Shown: one piece after another, positions 1-13,700 of the stretch
Layout: every line of letters starts with the position of its first letter
Numbering within the stretch: the first letter of the stretch is position 1
Origin: Prunus persica
Lineage: Eukaryota > Streptophyta > Magnoliopsida > Rosales > Rosaceae
Direction of reading: 5' to 3'
Assembly (NCBI RefSeq): GCF_000346465.2
Contig: NC_034014.1
Span: forward strand, 11,818,480 to 11,882,479
Length of the DNA stretch: 64,000 bases
The notes under the pieces: generated by a model
The model's input: only the letters and a program-made list of their open reading frames with translations
What the model was told of the DNA's origin: nothing
Databases searched by the model: none
Position numbers and translations under genes: made by a program

Positions 1-2441
1 TCGAACTGTTGGCCATAATCCTGAGAGGTTAAGCTTATTGAAAGGTGGAATTGTCTACAGCAATGCAGTGGTGTAAGTGGTGTTACTGATTTTTTGGTTG
101 ATCTCTATTTTTTTATTTTTTGATAAACTCATATTTGCAGTTGATATCCATAGCCAGCCATGACCAAGTAATGCACATTTTCTTTGTATATTTTTTTAAT
201 GCCTTGAGTTGTCTAACTACGTTTGCCAAATGATATAGAAAAAGGTTGCTTGTCATAAAAACTAAAATAGGGTTTACATTTTGGCCCAAGTGTTAAAATA
301 TTTGCTGTTGGTGGAAAGAAAAGGGGTGTGGTTCTGGGAGATGTGCTATGATGGCAATTTTCTGGGTTATGGATGGAAAGGAATATGGGGGTTTTTGAGA
401 ATGTGCTTCGTAAGCAGGTGAAGTGCATATGGGATAGGGTTCACTTTTGGGTTTCTTTGTGGGCATCTGTAGCTTCAGAGTTTAAAGAGCTGTCTTTCTC
501 TGTTCTATCATTTTGGAAAGCAGCTGTTTTTGGTAACTCTGGTATTGTGTTACTAGGTCTCTCTTAGGATAGAGTTTATGTTGCAGCTTTCTTGTTAAGC
601 TTTTTTAGAAGTGGACTAGTTAACTATTTTTGTACTTATTTTCTATTTAATGGAAAGTTTTGTTTCTTATTACAAAAACAAAAACCATCCATTTGAGACT
701 GCATCTCTTCCTTTGAGAGGGTACCAGTACCAGTACCAGTACCAAAGTCATGGTTGTGCCCAGGCTTCCCCACATCAGTCACATTCAGAGTTAATCTGTA
801 TTATCAAATTGAGCTTCCCCTCACGCATCTCTGAAAAGTGGTGCAACAGTTAGACTATACTTGTCCTGTGGGATAGAGTAAAGCATCAAGGTCTTTCTAC
901 TCCTTTCTCACTGACAGATACATATACCTGCCTTAAAGTAGCAAAAGGGCCTCTACCAAGAACTTGATTAAATTCCATATTAAGTCCACACAAAGTTTCT
1001 TTAATTTCCTTCAGTGTCATCATATATTTTCCATTGTGCCTGTGCAGGCATGAGCACACACCCACCCACATTGGCACAGACAAGCTCCCCTTGTATCTAT
1101 TATGTCAACAAGTGATTCTTCTTTCACTTTCAGTACAGTTTCTCCAACATATCTCAAGGAAACACTCTGCTCTGGATGGCTTTCAAATACTTTGATAAGA
1201 CACCGTGATAAGTAAGTTCCTTAACTGTGATAATAAACACAAATGGTTTTGCATTTTTATTAAAATCGAGGTTTCCTATAGATTTCTCTTTGTTTGAATC
1301 TGACATTATTTCTTTGTAAGGAATTGAATCAGACATTGTTGAACTACTGTTGCAGTACAAGATCCGGCAATTAGATGGTTGCACTTAGTGATCTCTTTTC
1401 ATGCCTTTTTGCCCCTTGAAAAACTGCAATAACATTATGCTTTTTGCATATCACTTGTCTTTAAATTCAGCTTTATTTCTATTTCTCCTCTCTGATTAAG
1501 AATATAAAACCTCTTATTGTCTTTGCATCTGTTGATATTTAAATTTCATGTAATTCTGTAGGTACGTAGGTATAGTAAATGGAATAGACACTGCGATGTG
1601 GAACCCTTCTACTGATGTTTTCTTGCCTTCAAAGTTCCATGGTAAGAACTTATGAGTAAGTTCGTATTAAATTTGCAATTTGATCATATATATTTTTGAA
1701 GCTTTTCCTTTTCAAATATATATATAATTTTTTTTTTTTGAAGCTTTTCTTATCTATCATTTTGTTGGAGTAGTTTTGGAAATAAAGCTAGATCAGTAAA
1801 TGTCATAAGATTACTAGATGAGGATGGAAAATGTTATTTCTCCGTGTCGTGTGTGTGTGAGTGAGCATGCGCCTGTTTGTATGTTCACATCTGTGTAACT
1901 CCCGTAATAAATGTCTTAGATATAGAATATTATATTCTTTTCTATTTTGCTCTTCCTCCCTTGAGATTGTAATTAATGGGGATCTTGGTGGCCTCTGTAC
2001 CTCTTTGCATAGGCTAAGGAATAATCTTCAGTGTAGTTTTCATTACAGTATTTGTTTCTTATAAAATAGAATACTGTACTACATTAATTTAATTTCTACT
2101 TTGTTTTAGTAGTGTTTAACTATTTTAATGCTTTCTTTTCCTTGATTTCCTTTTAGATTACATTTATTAATTGGCAATCCTTGTAACTGAACCCTAGTTT
2201 TGCCTATCAATTTTAGATTAGAAGACTAAAGTTAGAGTTATCCTGAATTTTTATTGTTTTTGTTCTCTTCTTTTTTTCCTATGTGCTACATCTTCATCTG
2301 ATAAACTCTAGAGAGGGAGCTGCAGTTTGCCTGCAAAAGTGCAAGGTATTAGATGGACCAGTATTTGAATTTGTTGAGATATAAGTTTGAGTGATCCAAC
2401 TTGTGGTTCTGCACGCTCAATATCTACTTCCTCTAAAAGAA

Positions 2442-2482
<41 letters not shown>

Positions 2483-5400
2483 AGTTGGTTCCTATCCCTG
2501 ACATCAAACACTATTCCTATCTACAATTTTCAGTTGAGTTAATGATCATGACATCCACCAGCAGCATATATCCCTGTGCGTGCAAGAACTTCTATGCCAG
2601 TGGCTGTAACTCTTTTCTGGCATTTTAATTACAGAATCCATTAAAAAATGCATAAATTACTAGGATTTATTTTCAGTCCCGGAAAAGATTAACAAACAAA
2701 GACTCCTTAGCTTAGGAGTGGCATGGGTAGTACATCTGTGGAGGCGTGTTGGATGGTATAAGTACAAGTTTCCGGTTTGTTGTTTTTGAAAGTTTACACT
2801 TCTTTGGATTGTCTGTTAGTCTTATCCTTAATGTATGTTGGGTTGACCAGGATACACTGGGGGAAGGGTCCATGCAATGCCGGAAACTCTGTTACTAAGA
2901 ATTTAACCCAATGCACGGTAATTTTTGTTCTCATTATCCTTTGTTCTGTCTCTTGCAGCTCAAAACTTTGAGGGCAAAAAGTTATGCAAATACTATGTCC
3001 AAAGAGGACTTGGTTTGGCCTCGGGAAACCATGTGCCAGATACTGCACTCAAGGTGCCCTTGGTTGTGTGCATCACTCGCTTAGTAGCACAAAAGGGTCT
3101 TCATTTGATTATTCATGCAATTAAGCAAGTTGAAGAACTTGTAAGTTTGTTACTGCATTACATTCTTTTGTGCTCCTAAGTTGTGCCTTGGGTGTGTGGA
3201 TAGATGGGTGGGCATGGATGCGTTGGTGCATGCACACTTGCACATGCATGTGTGTATACTTAAGTTTTCCTGTATGTGTTGTCATACAGTTTGACAGTTA
3301 TATGAGACTGGGCCCTTAAGAAAACTAGCAGTGTTATGTAAGCTGGCACAAGATTGGTTTTAGAAACAAGATGTCCAACAGACCCGACAGAAAGACATTG
3401 TTTGGAGAGATTATTTAATTTGTTATGAGAATTTTGGCAATTCTTTGCCTGTATTTTTTTTCTTCACATTTGTGCTTTAGATCTTCCTGACTACAATCTC
3501 AATTAAGAGTAGAGAATGTGTTTCTGATTATTTTCTCTTTGCTCCAAATGCTGGAGTCAATTTCAGGGTGGACAGATGGTTATACTGGGAAAAGCTCCTG
3601 ATTCTCGGGTTGAAAGTGAATTTGAAGGTCTTGTGAATTTGGTAATGGATTTGACGTTTATGTCTCTCAAGTTATACTAGGATTCAAGACACAATAATGT
3701 CTGAATTACTCTGTTTTTTCTTGTTTTTTGTTTTCTCATATTTCCCTTGTTGGTTCTCTCTTTGTTTAACCATGATTTGGCTTGTAAGTCTTTGGTTAAT
3801 GACCATTCAAATAACTCGAAGAGTGTAAACTATATTTGGAGTGTATACCCAATAGTAGCTTTACAGAACACTGTTTTTTTAAAGCCAAATCACCCTCGCC
3901 CTTCATCTGGGATATGCATCAGGCTGTCAGATTTCAAAGCTTAGCAAGAAAATTTGTATGCTCTATTCTGTCTGCTCTTCTAGGTTCCCAATTATCTAAT
4001 GCTATCTTAGTTTGTCCAATAGCAATATGATACTACTCAATTTTTCAGAGTCAGTCCTTGCCTTATTAACTGAAACAAGTCTACAAGATATTTGGAAATG
4101 AATGACTATTTTAGAATAGAAAGATAACTGCATTGGGAACCAGAAAAAGAAGGCATTTTATCATATTGCTACACTTATAGTGTGGCTCACAACACAAATG
4201 TCTAATAAATGTATTTCTTACACCATAAAATCTAGATGCAATTTTTTTCTTTTTCTGTTTTTCCTAGTTGTCATGCTTCTCACTTTGCATAGTGTCCCGT
4301 ATATGAGAGGATTTGAAATTTGTGATTTTGTTAGTAATTAATATTCATCGAAAACTTATTATTTTTTTAAGTCGCTAAAATTGGAATAATACAGAGAAGA
4401 TGTCAGAAGTATCCTTGACAAAAAAAGGATTAATGATGCGAACAGAAGTATCCTTGACAAGAGCAACAGGATATTCAATATTCCATGAGATATTGAGTTT
4501 TGTGGAAGATCTGTGATTATTAAATATTTTTCTTGTTTTATATACCCTACCTTTTGAGTCAAAGAAAGCTGACAGACTTTCATACTTTGTACCGTTTTTG
4601 TAGCATAACCAAGGTCAAAGCATTCGGATATTGTTGATGTATAGGTAATCAATCTTGAAACACCATCCAATTCATAATTTACATTTAATTGTACCTACAG
4701 ATCTGTTTAAATACTATATTCATATTTTCTTATTCAGTGTTGGAATTTATTGTTGTGGGAAGATATAAATTTATTCCATACAATAGCTGAAGTGCCTGTC
4801 CCTTCTACATAAATTTCTGTTTATTTTCCAAGAAAGCTTACGGCTGATGTTTCTGCTTACTAAATAAGTGGTGTTTCTGTTTTGCTTTGCAATGCAGTGA
4901 GGAGCTATCCCACTTGCTGTATGCTGCTGCAGACTTTATACTAGTTCCTTCCATGTATGAGCCATGTGGACTTGCCCAAATGATTGGAATGCGTTATGGG
5001 GCAGTATGTACTTCTATTGGACAATTATATCCTACCATTTGATTTTTTCTTTAGTGGCTATGTACTAACAACTCTTCTGAAGCATTCTAGAGCTGGGAAA
5101 CTATGTCTCACTAGCTACAACGTCTTGTCTATCTCTGACTTTTTGCTTGTATAGCATTATATATAAGATATTTTTATTCACACTGCAGTAAATAGTAGAT
5201 ACACAAAATGAGTTAGTAGAGAAAACCAAAGTTATTTGAAGGTCTCACTTAGGTTGAATCAATTGTTTCAGGTCCCAGTAGTAAGAAAGACTGGCGGTCT
5301 TGCAGACACGGTCTTTGACATGGATGATGAGCCAAACCATGAGATGGCCAATGGGTAACTTCCTTTGCAATTTCTGAATATTAAATTAAGCTTTAACGAA

Positions 5401-7406
5401 TTGGCTCACAACTTGAATCCACTGCACCAATTTGCTCGAGAAGCTAGGCAAATGCCTATTTACTATTAACCAGAGGCATTTTTCTCAGCTTTAAATACTA
5501 GGAAATAACTACTTTGGTCAGGTGTGGCGGTGATGGTGTCTATAAACTCAAATTCTTTATGGTGCATAGGAAAACAAATTAACGACTGTAGAAATAAGGT
5601 AAAGCTGCAATGATGCGCTAACCAAATATTTACTAATCTGTATTGTAACAAGAAAAGCATTGTCAACTCAAACTTGATGAAAATGTAGAGAGCATGAAAA
5701 CCAAGTAAGAAACTAGACAAGACACAGGACTGGAGTGTGTTTCCAATCTTAAATCATACTAAATTATTGCTAAAGATTATTCAAATTTTCATCCAAAGGC
5801 CTAAAGTTACAAGTAGGCCGGAAGCAAAAAATTATGGCACAAGCAGTTCGAAGAATGTGAAATTCCCTCTTAGTTTGTTTTAATCTCTCACTGTGCTGTC
5901 ATGAATATGCTGTGTTTAAGTTGGTGGAGATTTTTACTGATGGATCAAGTCAAGGATAATAACACAGATTTATCATCATAGATTAGGGTACACCTTCCGT
6001 GTACCAGGGTTGAATTAAGCCTTAATTATTAAAGAAAAGAGATCAAAGAACAAGGTTTGGCAGGTCTTTGGTTACTCTCCAGAGCTTAGGCTAACCATGT
6101 TTCTTTGATTTGCCTCAGACCACATGAACTTGTTTATACTAATTTCTTTGAAGTGTTTATTCTGCACTTTAGAGTGATTATTTCTTGATTATAAGTCACT
6201 GAACTTGTGTTCACCTTTCACTCATCCTCAATGTTTAGATTAAATCAGGAATTCTCTCTCCTTCTCTCTCTTTCACAGAGACACAATTTAGTTTTAAGTG
6301 AAAGTACTAATTTACAATTAAGAGAAGAGTGCGGAGACAAGCTCTTTTAACCACTAGCTGACTTTTTTCTGTCATATTTCATTCAAAGCGTTGCCATTTA
6401 TTTATTTTCAAAGAGAAGGGATCCTTTTTTTTTTTGGTACTGTTCCTCACCAGATGATTGAAAAGTACATGCTCTGAGGTGCTAGTTTACATTACTAGGG
6501 TGACAGTGTGTTGCATATGCCCTGGCTGTGTGTTCTAAGTATTATCGTAGAAGTGTACCTATGAATGCTGCAAATTTGTTTTTGTTAGGTTTGTTTTTGA
6601 AGGAATTGATGAAGGATCCCTAAATAGGGCTCTAGGTCGTGCATTCGCTTGCTACAGAAACAGTAAGTTCTGCTTGCATCATTATTATTGTTATTATTAT
6701 TATTTTAGAACCTCTGCTTGTATCATTATTAAATGTCTTTCATATGGAAAAAGTTGTTGAATTTCAAATTTCGGTGCTGAAACAACAGCGACCAAAGTGG
6801 TAAAAGTGGCAAACTATAGGGACCAAAAGTAACTTTTTGCCTAGAAATAATGCTTTTTGAAGTTATAATAAAAGAAACAATGAAGGCAGGGCCGGTTTGG
6901 TTCCTTGATTCAAAACAGTTTTCTGGCATTAAAATCATGAAAACAGATAATAGTTTGAAAATATGCAGCCAAATCAGTTTCCACAACTGGTTTTTCACAA
7001 AAGTTTCTGGAGAAATAACTTAAAAACAGAAATGGGTTTTTATTTTTAATTTTTTTGGAGAATCTGGTTTAAGTTTCAGAACAGAAATTTTTTAAACTAT
7101 TGAACAATACGGAAACTGTTCTGAAGCTATATTTGATGCTATATTTAAAAACTCAGCCTACTGCAGCCCAAAGCAGTTCAAACGTTGTTTTAGATGGTTG
7201 CAATTTGATCAAAGTGTCAGTCATTGTCTTTGTTTTTAAATTTGTTTTTAAATTTTATCTTTTTTCATTTTTCTAGTATTCTGTTAATTACTGGTGCAGA
7301 GCCAGATGAATGGAATGGCATTGTTAAGAAGGTTATGGCAGTTGACAATAGCTGGAACAACACAGCTGGAAGGTATATTGAGATTTATGAATCAGTGAGA
7401 GCATGA
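1..7406 (+). CDS. Starch synthase (GT5), C-terminal half, ten exons; 5' end outside window
   Basis: Starch synthases move glucose from ADP-glucose to the growing end of alpha-1,4-glucan in plastids. Ten exons join in frame by GT-AG splicing: 1-72 (partial), 1134-1211, 1562-1641, 2959-3140, 3567-3641, 4604-4644, 4898-5003, 5272-5354, 6589-6662 and 7300-7406, with TGA at 7404-7406. Visible family signatures are [29 protein letters not shown] and the KTGGL loop of the C-terminal ADP-glucose-binding half. The C-terminal lobe is complete and uninterrupted, so this is probably a working gene. KTGGL and VSPTY place it with the SS3/SS4/SS5/SS6 group rather than SS1, SS2 or GBSS. My best guess is SS6-like or SS4-like; the class cannot be fixed without the N-terminus. 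The start codon and transit peptide lie upstream of the window. Confidence 0.9.
305..676 (+). mobile_element. 5'-truncated LINE (L1-type) 3' end in starch synthase intron 1
   Basis: An open stretch from about 305 to 567 reads like the C-terminus of a plant LINE ORF2. It contains [11 protein letters not shown] followed by a Trp-rich tail, resembling the zf-RVT region that ends many plant L1 reverse transcriptases. The stop is followed by about 100 bases of T-rich 3' UTR and an A-rich tail (TTACAAAAACAAAAACC). Only the 3' end is present, as expected for an aborted target-primed insertion. It lies wholly inside the intron between exons 1-72 and 1134-1211. Target duplications were not identified. 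Confidence 0.55.
721..743. repeat. Hexanucleotide tandem repeat (GTACCA)n
   Basis: About four copies of a GTACCA unit stand in starch synthase intron 1, just after the LINE tail. It is a simple repeat with no visible function. Confidence 0.8.
2445..2480. repeat. GA microsatellite in starch synthase intron 3
   Basis: About eighteen uninterrupted GA dinucleotides lie in the 1.3-kb intron between exons 1562-1641 and 2959-3140. It is likely polymorphic. Confidence 0.9.
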
Positions 7407-8323
7407 TAGCTACAACTTTTAGAAGGGGATTGCTACAGAAGCTTCAGTTTTCCCGGGCTGAAATTCCTAGTGCTGGATGATCCTTAATGGTGTTCATCGG
7501 CCGTATTTTGTTAGTAAGGTGTTAAAGCAAGGTTTCTTCGCTTTGCATCTAATGAAACCACGATGAACCCAGCTGGCAATGCATCATCCCAAGGCCTTGG
7601 CTCAGATGCTGGAAATGTACATTGTAAATGCTGATTATAAACTAGCGGGATTCGTTTAACTTGCTTGTACACTAGTTGGTTTTATGTGTGATGAATTGAA
7701 AGTTATCCACTCTGAGGAAAATGGTTCTGAGTAATAGATGACAAGAGTAAATATATTGTGCTAAAAAGTACTACACAATTTTGAGTTCCGTAAACATAAG
7801 TAGAAGATCCTCTTTCGTACAGTTGAAAGGCACTGCATTCAGACTTTAGTGGTCTTAGGTTCGGATGGCTGGTTGGCATTGTATGCAACTGTCCGAAGAG
7901 GAGCCAGCCTTCGGAAGGCTAAAATGTTAAAATGTTGTGGTAATTCCCCGTGGAACTCTAAAATCTGTTTCGGCAGCATTTTATAACAAAGCTAGGAGAA
8001 AACGAAAAAAAAAAGAAAGTAAATATGACACATCGGGTGGAGTAGAAAGTTTAACAAAATGTCAAATTGTTATCATCAAATTTGAATTTGATGTATAGCT
8101 CTAAAGCTTAAATTTCTTTGCATAAGCTTGCTTGTTTGTGATATAAATAAGTTAGAATAATGACCTCATACCCAGTGACCCCCACAACTCACTCTATTGT
8201 TTTAATTAGTATGTGTCACCACCTTATAAAAATTTATGTTCCGTCCTTACAAAGAAATATATGATGTGGAACATATGGTCGAGTTGATGGAAGAATAGCT
8301 GGACAGACACGTACGTCGTCACG
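7407..8323. other. Starch synthase 3' UTR and intergenic DNA
   Basis: The first 200-300 bases after the stop probably form the 3' UTR; no single clear poly(A) signal stands out. The rest is AT-rich with no coding potential that I can recognise, up to the left LTR of the gypsy element. Confidence 0.6.
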
Positions 8324-8754
8324 ACAGCAAAGTCCAATTTGTGCAAATATGGGCCACGAGCTCAGAATCTGGCCCATGACCTATCGGTTTGAAGAGAACG
8401 GCATGACAAGTGCAACACATTACTTTGCTCTGATGTATGTGTGATTTTAGCCAAATTCTATCGTTTACTTTGACTTTTCAGCATTTAAAGTTTTTAGAAT
8501 ATTTTGGGAAACTTTTATTATTTCCCTTTTTGTTTTCTAATTAGCTTTCCTAGCAAGTCTAGGGTTTCTCATTAGCTTTCCAAGCAAGTCTTGAGTTTCT
8601 CTTGTATAAAATGAATGCGTTGGAGCATCATGGATCATTCATCTTTTTTTTTTCAATCAATATATTTGAGGTTTACTCAATTTATTTGGTGGATTCCAAG
8701 TTGTTGGTGGATTCCGATATTCGATCTCCCTATCCTTTATATCTCAATGCGTCA
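8324..8754 (+). repeat. 5' LTR of gypsy element
   Basis: It aligns along its length to 16946-17391, sharing for example TTTTTAGAATATTTTGGGAA and the following TTTTGTTTTCTAATTAGCTT. It ends in GCGTCA directly before the primer-binding site. Differences include an about 20-bp stretch present only in the 3' LTR and scattered substitutions, indicating an old insertion. Confidence 0.85.
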
Positions 8755-8755
8755 G

Positions 8756-8770
8756 TTGGTATCAGAGCCA
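8756..8770 (+). other. tRNA-Met type primer-binding site of gypsy element
   Basis: TTGGTATCAGAGCCA stands one base after the LTR end. It matches the complement of the initiator tRNA-Met 3' end used by most plant LTR elements. Confidence 0.85.
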
Positions 8771-8789
8771 AGTTTTTGTTTGACTCGAA

Positions 8790-9910
8790 GTGCCTCCAAT
8801 GGCTCATCCAGACGGAAAAGATAGGACCTGTGAAGACGAGGAACCAATCACTCTTGATGAATTCAATACAACAATCGAGTGTCTACATCAGATGATCTTG
8901 ACCTTGGGAAACCAAGCACAGCCAGACAAAGACAGAGGAGAAGACCGGTGTAATGAACAACGTCCCCCACGACGCCCTTGTCAGGAAGATAGTAATGCGG
9001 AGCTGAAGGAAGAAATTCATGACGATTATGCCAAACCCAATAACCAATGCCAAGAAGGTTATCGCATGAAGATTGAAATTCCATATTTCAATGGGCACTT
9101 ACAAGTTGAAGATTTATTGGATTGGCTTGTTGAAGTAGAGAGGTTCTTTGAACTTATGGAAGTCCTCGAGGCGAAGATGGTGAAGCTAACAACTTTTCAT
9201 CTCAAAGGAAGTGCTGCAGTATGGTGGGATTACCGAAGACGCGCCAAAGGCAAGGTAAAGCTCCTATGCTAACATGGGGACAGATGAAGCAATTAATGAT
9301 GGATAGATTCCTCCCACCAGACTTTGAGCAATATTTGTACCGCCTTTACCACAATTACATCCAAGGCCATAAGAAGGTGGCAGAGTATACATCTGAATTC
9401 TGAGCCCTTGCAGAACGTAATAGCCTAGATGAAACCGATAGTCAACAAATGGCAAGGTAAATGTATGAGCTTAAACCTTCCATCCAAGATCGAAATGGGT
9501 TGCAAGAGGCCAATAGCATAGTCCTTAAGGCGGAGCTTATGGAGAACGAGAGACGATCAAGTTCTGGCAATTTTCAGAAGAAATCTACTGATTCACCTGT
9601 CCGTGCAAAAGACGAAGGTAAAGAAGTTGCATAGGTTCATGAGAATAATAATACTAACAAATGGTAGGGCATAAAGGGAGCAGCAGAAGGTAGTAGCCAC
9701 ACTTGGGAAGGGTCTTTTTTAGAGACCGAATCCTTATGCAAAACCTTATAGAGATCACTATTATCGTTGCTGCAAACCTGGCCACAAATCCAACGATTGT
9801 CCCAATCGTCAGCAAGTTAACTTGGCTTTAGCGAATGAGAATGACAATGAGGATCATTGTGCTAATGAAGATTATGAAGGAGCTGATTTCACTCATGAGG
9901 AAGCGAATTA
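8790..9910 (+). pseudogene. gypsy gag remnant with CCHC zinc knuckle
   Basis: The reading frame from about 8790 encodes an acidic N-terminus, then the retrotransposon gag core ([16 protein letters not shown], then [10 protein letters not shown]), and near 9765-9815 a zinc knuckle of the form CCKPGHKSNDC. Stops and frame changes around 9250, 9400, 9460 and 9630 break it. In a live element, gag packages the RNA and forms the particle. Confidence 0.8.
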
Positions 9911-9931
9911 ATTAACCTAGGTTTCGAGCGG

Positions 9932-10742
9932 GTGTTATTCGGGCAACGACATAAGATCTTTCAATCTCTTTGTATCATCAACAACAAGGTGTGTAGTTTA
10001 ATTATCGATGGTGGCAGCTGCAAGAATCTTATATCCAAAAAAGTCATGAATTATTTAAAGTTGCCAATAGAGAAGCATGAATCACCTTATTCCTTGAAAT
10101 GGGTGAAAAGAGACCCTTCAGTTTAGGTGACAGAAGTTTGCAAGGTACCGATGTCCAATGGTAATCATTACAAGTCCGAGGTTCTTTGTGATATTATTGA
10201 TATGGATGTTAGTCACATTTTGTTGGGTTGACCTTGGCAGTTTGATACAGATGCCACTCATAAGGGACGTGATAACGTGTATGTTTTCAATTGGGGCTCT
10301 CATAAAATTGTTATGAATCCCGTGGTCGACTCTGGAAAACTTGAGAAACCAGCTGCGAATTCCAGTTTCCTCACCATACCTAGCAATGAACGTGATTATT
10401 TAGAAGCCGTTAAAGATGCAAAAATAATTTATCCTGTGGTGATGAAAGTGTTGTTAGCTGTCATACCTGAGAAAGTTGAAATCCAAAAAAAAGTGCAGAT
10501 TATTTTGCAGGGTTTTAATGAGTTGATTGCTGATGACCAACCCAACCAGCTACCTCCCATGAGAGATATCCAACATCAGATTGATTTGGTGCCTGAAGCA
10601 TGTCTCCCTAATTTGCCACATTACCGCATGAGTCCCAAGGAGATTGCCATTTTACGAGAGAAGATAGAAGAGTTGCTGCAAAAAGGGTTTATCCGTGAGG
10701 TGTGCAGTCCCAGTATCGCTGGTGCCCAAGAAAGAAAAAACA
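9932..10742 (+). pseudogene. gypsy protease and start of reverse transcriptase
   Basis: The frame at 9932-10126 carries an aspartic-protease core in which the usual D-S/T-G appears as IDGGSCKNLIS. The frame at 10277-10722 continues to the start of reverse transcriptase (HYRMSPKEIAILREKIEELL). The gene stops at the hAT insertion point (10743-10750) and resumes at 14537. Confidence 0.8.
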
Positions 10743-10750
10743 CGGCGTGT

Positions 10751-13700
10751 AGAGTTGGCAAACGGGTCTTTTTTGCGGGTTACGAGTCGTATTCGTGTCA
10801 ACCCGTTTTCTTGACGGGTTGACATGAACACGACTCGTTAAGTTAACGGGTCAGAAATACCAAACCCAGACACGACCTGCACAAATTCGCAAATAACATG
10901 ACATGACCCGTTATGGCTAATGGATCGTTTTTCACCCGCTTAACCCGTTTCACCCATTTAAAAAATAAACAATATTTTTTAACAAATTATTATATGAAAA
11001 CACCTCAAATTAGAGATATAATAAAAATAAAGCTGAAATCCTTAAATAAGTCTTACACCTTACACATTGGTAAACAAAAAAACTCTTAGACAATGTGAGT
11101 TTCAAATTAATCTCAATTGACACAAGTTTTAAATAAAATGTTAATGAGAAAAGGAATAAGTCTAGAGCCTCCTCCATGAACCTAATCTCAAAACTTCAAT
11201 CCTCCATAATCTCAAAATTGCAATTTTCACCAATTATGCAATCTCACTGTAAGGAAAAAAAAGACACACACAACAGCCAAATATGAGAAAAAATAAAATT
11301 ATGGAGGGATACAATATGAATAAAATATCAATTATTTCTCGTTACCTTTCATCAATCTTCAAGGGAAATACTATTGGAACATTGTCCTGATCTAGTATCT
11401 TCACAAGAAAGATTGAAGATATCTTTAGTAAGGCTTTCCACTTCAGTATTTCCTTCATCTATTGCTAAGAAAAACAAAAATTACAAAGAATTCACATAAT
11501 GGAAAAACATAAAAGAAAAAAATAGCTACTATAGTATTAAGTTATATAAATATTACCTCCATTTCCAAAAAGCCAATCTCGAGTGCACAACAAAGCTTGA
11601 ATAGTTTGAGGTAAAAATGAACTACGATATTGATCTAATACTCTACCGGCAATACTAAAAGCCGATTCTTAGGCAATGGTAGAAATGGGAATTGTTAACA
11701 CAACCTGAGCTATATGTGAAAGTATCGGATAATGAAAATGCTCCATTTGCCACCAAGAAAGAACATCTATATCTTGCTTTCTATCTAGTCTTTCCTCATC
11801 CAAATACTTATGCAATTCATTTTTCTTACATGAACTTGAACCATTTTTATAACTATTATCAAAATCCTACACCATACAAAATCAAAAAACAATTATTAGT
11901 TACATGCAAATATACAATATAAAACAATACATAACTAAAATAATTAGAAATAATTTGAATTTACCTCAAGAATGGTGTCTCCACCTTCATTGTGACTAGT
12001 TGTCTCATTCGTTGGATAACTTGCATTAAGAATAGGAGATAAATTTTCTGTGTACACATCAAAAAGACATGTCAATGTGTCTGTAACGCACTTGAATTCT
12101 CGAGAATCCTTACCGTGAAGCTTAGTATAAGCCCACTCTACAAAATGCAACTTATAACGAGGATCCAAAATAATTGCAATTGCAAGAATTAAATTGTACT
12201 TTGACCAATACTTCTCAAACTTCATGTTCATATTAGTTCCTATCTTGTTCATGAAAATATCACTATCTTCCATGGCTGCCTTGATTTGGTGTTGGATTAT
12301 GAAGATCTTAGGGAAGAATAAATTTGATGTGGGGTACTTTGTCCCAGAAAATAAGCATGTAACTTCATTAAAATACCCTAAAACTTGGAAATCTTCTCTA
12401 CTTGAATCCACTCTAGGGAGAAGGAGAACTACTAAAATTGAAATCAATCATCCCTAAATTAATAAATGCACGATGATAGAAAAATGCACTATCAAGCATG
12501 GTATAAGCTCAGCTCCATCTAGTAGGGACATCTTGTCTCAATCCTCTTTTACTACCCACAATCCCTACTTGTGCAACACAATCGTAGAATTTTTGTTTCC
12601 TCGCCTCGGATCCCTTTATATGCTTGACACATTCTCGAATCTTTGTTACTGAAGAATCAATTTCTCTAAGTCCATCTTGGACTATCAAGTTCAAAAGTGG
12701 GCACAACAACGCAATGAAAAAATTTACCACCCATCAACAAAAGAGATCTAAAGTTCAATTGATTCGTCAAAATATCAACAAAAGCAGTATTTGCAGATGC
12801 ATTATCAAGAGTAATAGAAAATAACTTCTTCTCAATCCCTCACTCAGTTAAAAATGTATTGATTTTTTCAAATAATGTAACACCAGAATGTGGAGGAGGC
12901 ATATGACAAGAGTTGATAATTCTTTTCTGTAATCTCCAATCTTTGTCAACAAAGTGGGCAGTAAGAGCAAGATAGCCATCAGTACATAGAGAGGTCCATA
13001 AATCTGATGTTAAACAAATTCTTCCCTGATCTGAGCTTAACAAACTCTGAATTTTTTGTCTTTCACTTTTAAACATCCTCAACACACGTGCCTTAACAAT
13101 ATTTCTACAAGGCAACTTAATATCCGGTGAGACATAAGCAAAGAAAACCCTAACTCCCAACAAAGCTAAAAGCCAAGTTATGTTTTATGATTGTCTCTAT
13201 TAACAAGTTACGAAATCTGATATGATCAAATTTAGGGGAACGCAATCTAGATGATGACATAAGTAACTGTTTCACATCATCATGTGGTTTCTTAACGCAG
13301 TTTTTAGCGTGATTCAACAAATTTCCGGTCCCATACCTACTATCACACACATAAATAGTCTCACAACTTTTACATTTAGCACGCCTTTTTTTATCTTCTC
13401 CAAGAGGCAATAAATCAAATGTTTCCCAAGCAGGAGATCTCAATTTTCTCTTACCAATATTGATGCCTCTAGGCTTTTTGCTTATAGGGCTGGACTCTTT
13501 ATCTTCTACATTTGCAATACTTGTATCCCCACCCATTGAAACATCAATAGACTCCTCATCTATGAGTCTCATAGCTTTGGTACTCTCTGTAACATCCATA
13601 AGCTTCAAAAGAAAAAAAAAGAACATAAATTTAATATCAATTACAATAATATAAATAAAACTCATGGATGGTAACATGATGAATGGTCCCCCTTATAAAC

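Noticed and set aside
141..167. Tiny extra starch synthase exon at 141-167
   Set aside because: An AG and a GT frame it, but joining exon 1-72 directly to 1134 gives the conserved VVTVSPTY motif, leaving no room for it.
6890..7190. MITE in starch synthase intron 9
   Set aside because: GGGCCGGTTTGGTTCC looks like a Harbinger or hAT terminus, but no inverted partner or duplication was found.
7224..7406. Stand-alone small gene starting at 7224
   Set aside because: Only the part from 7300 matches the end of starch synthase, directly after a CAG acceptor; the earlier codons are intron.
11692..11922. Plus-strand open frame inside the hAT element
   Set aside because: It lies opposite the 3' part of the minus-strand transposase and resembles no protein.
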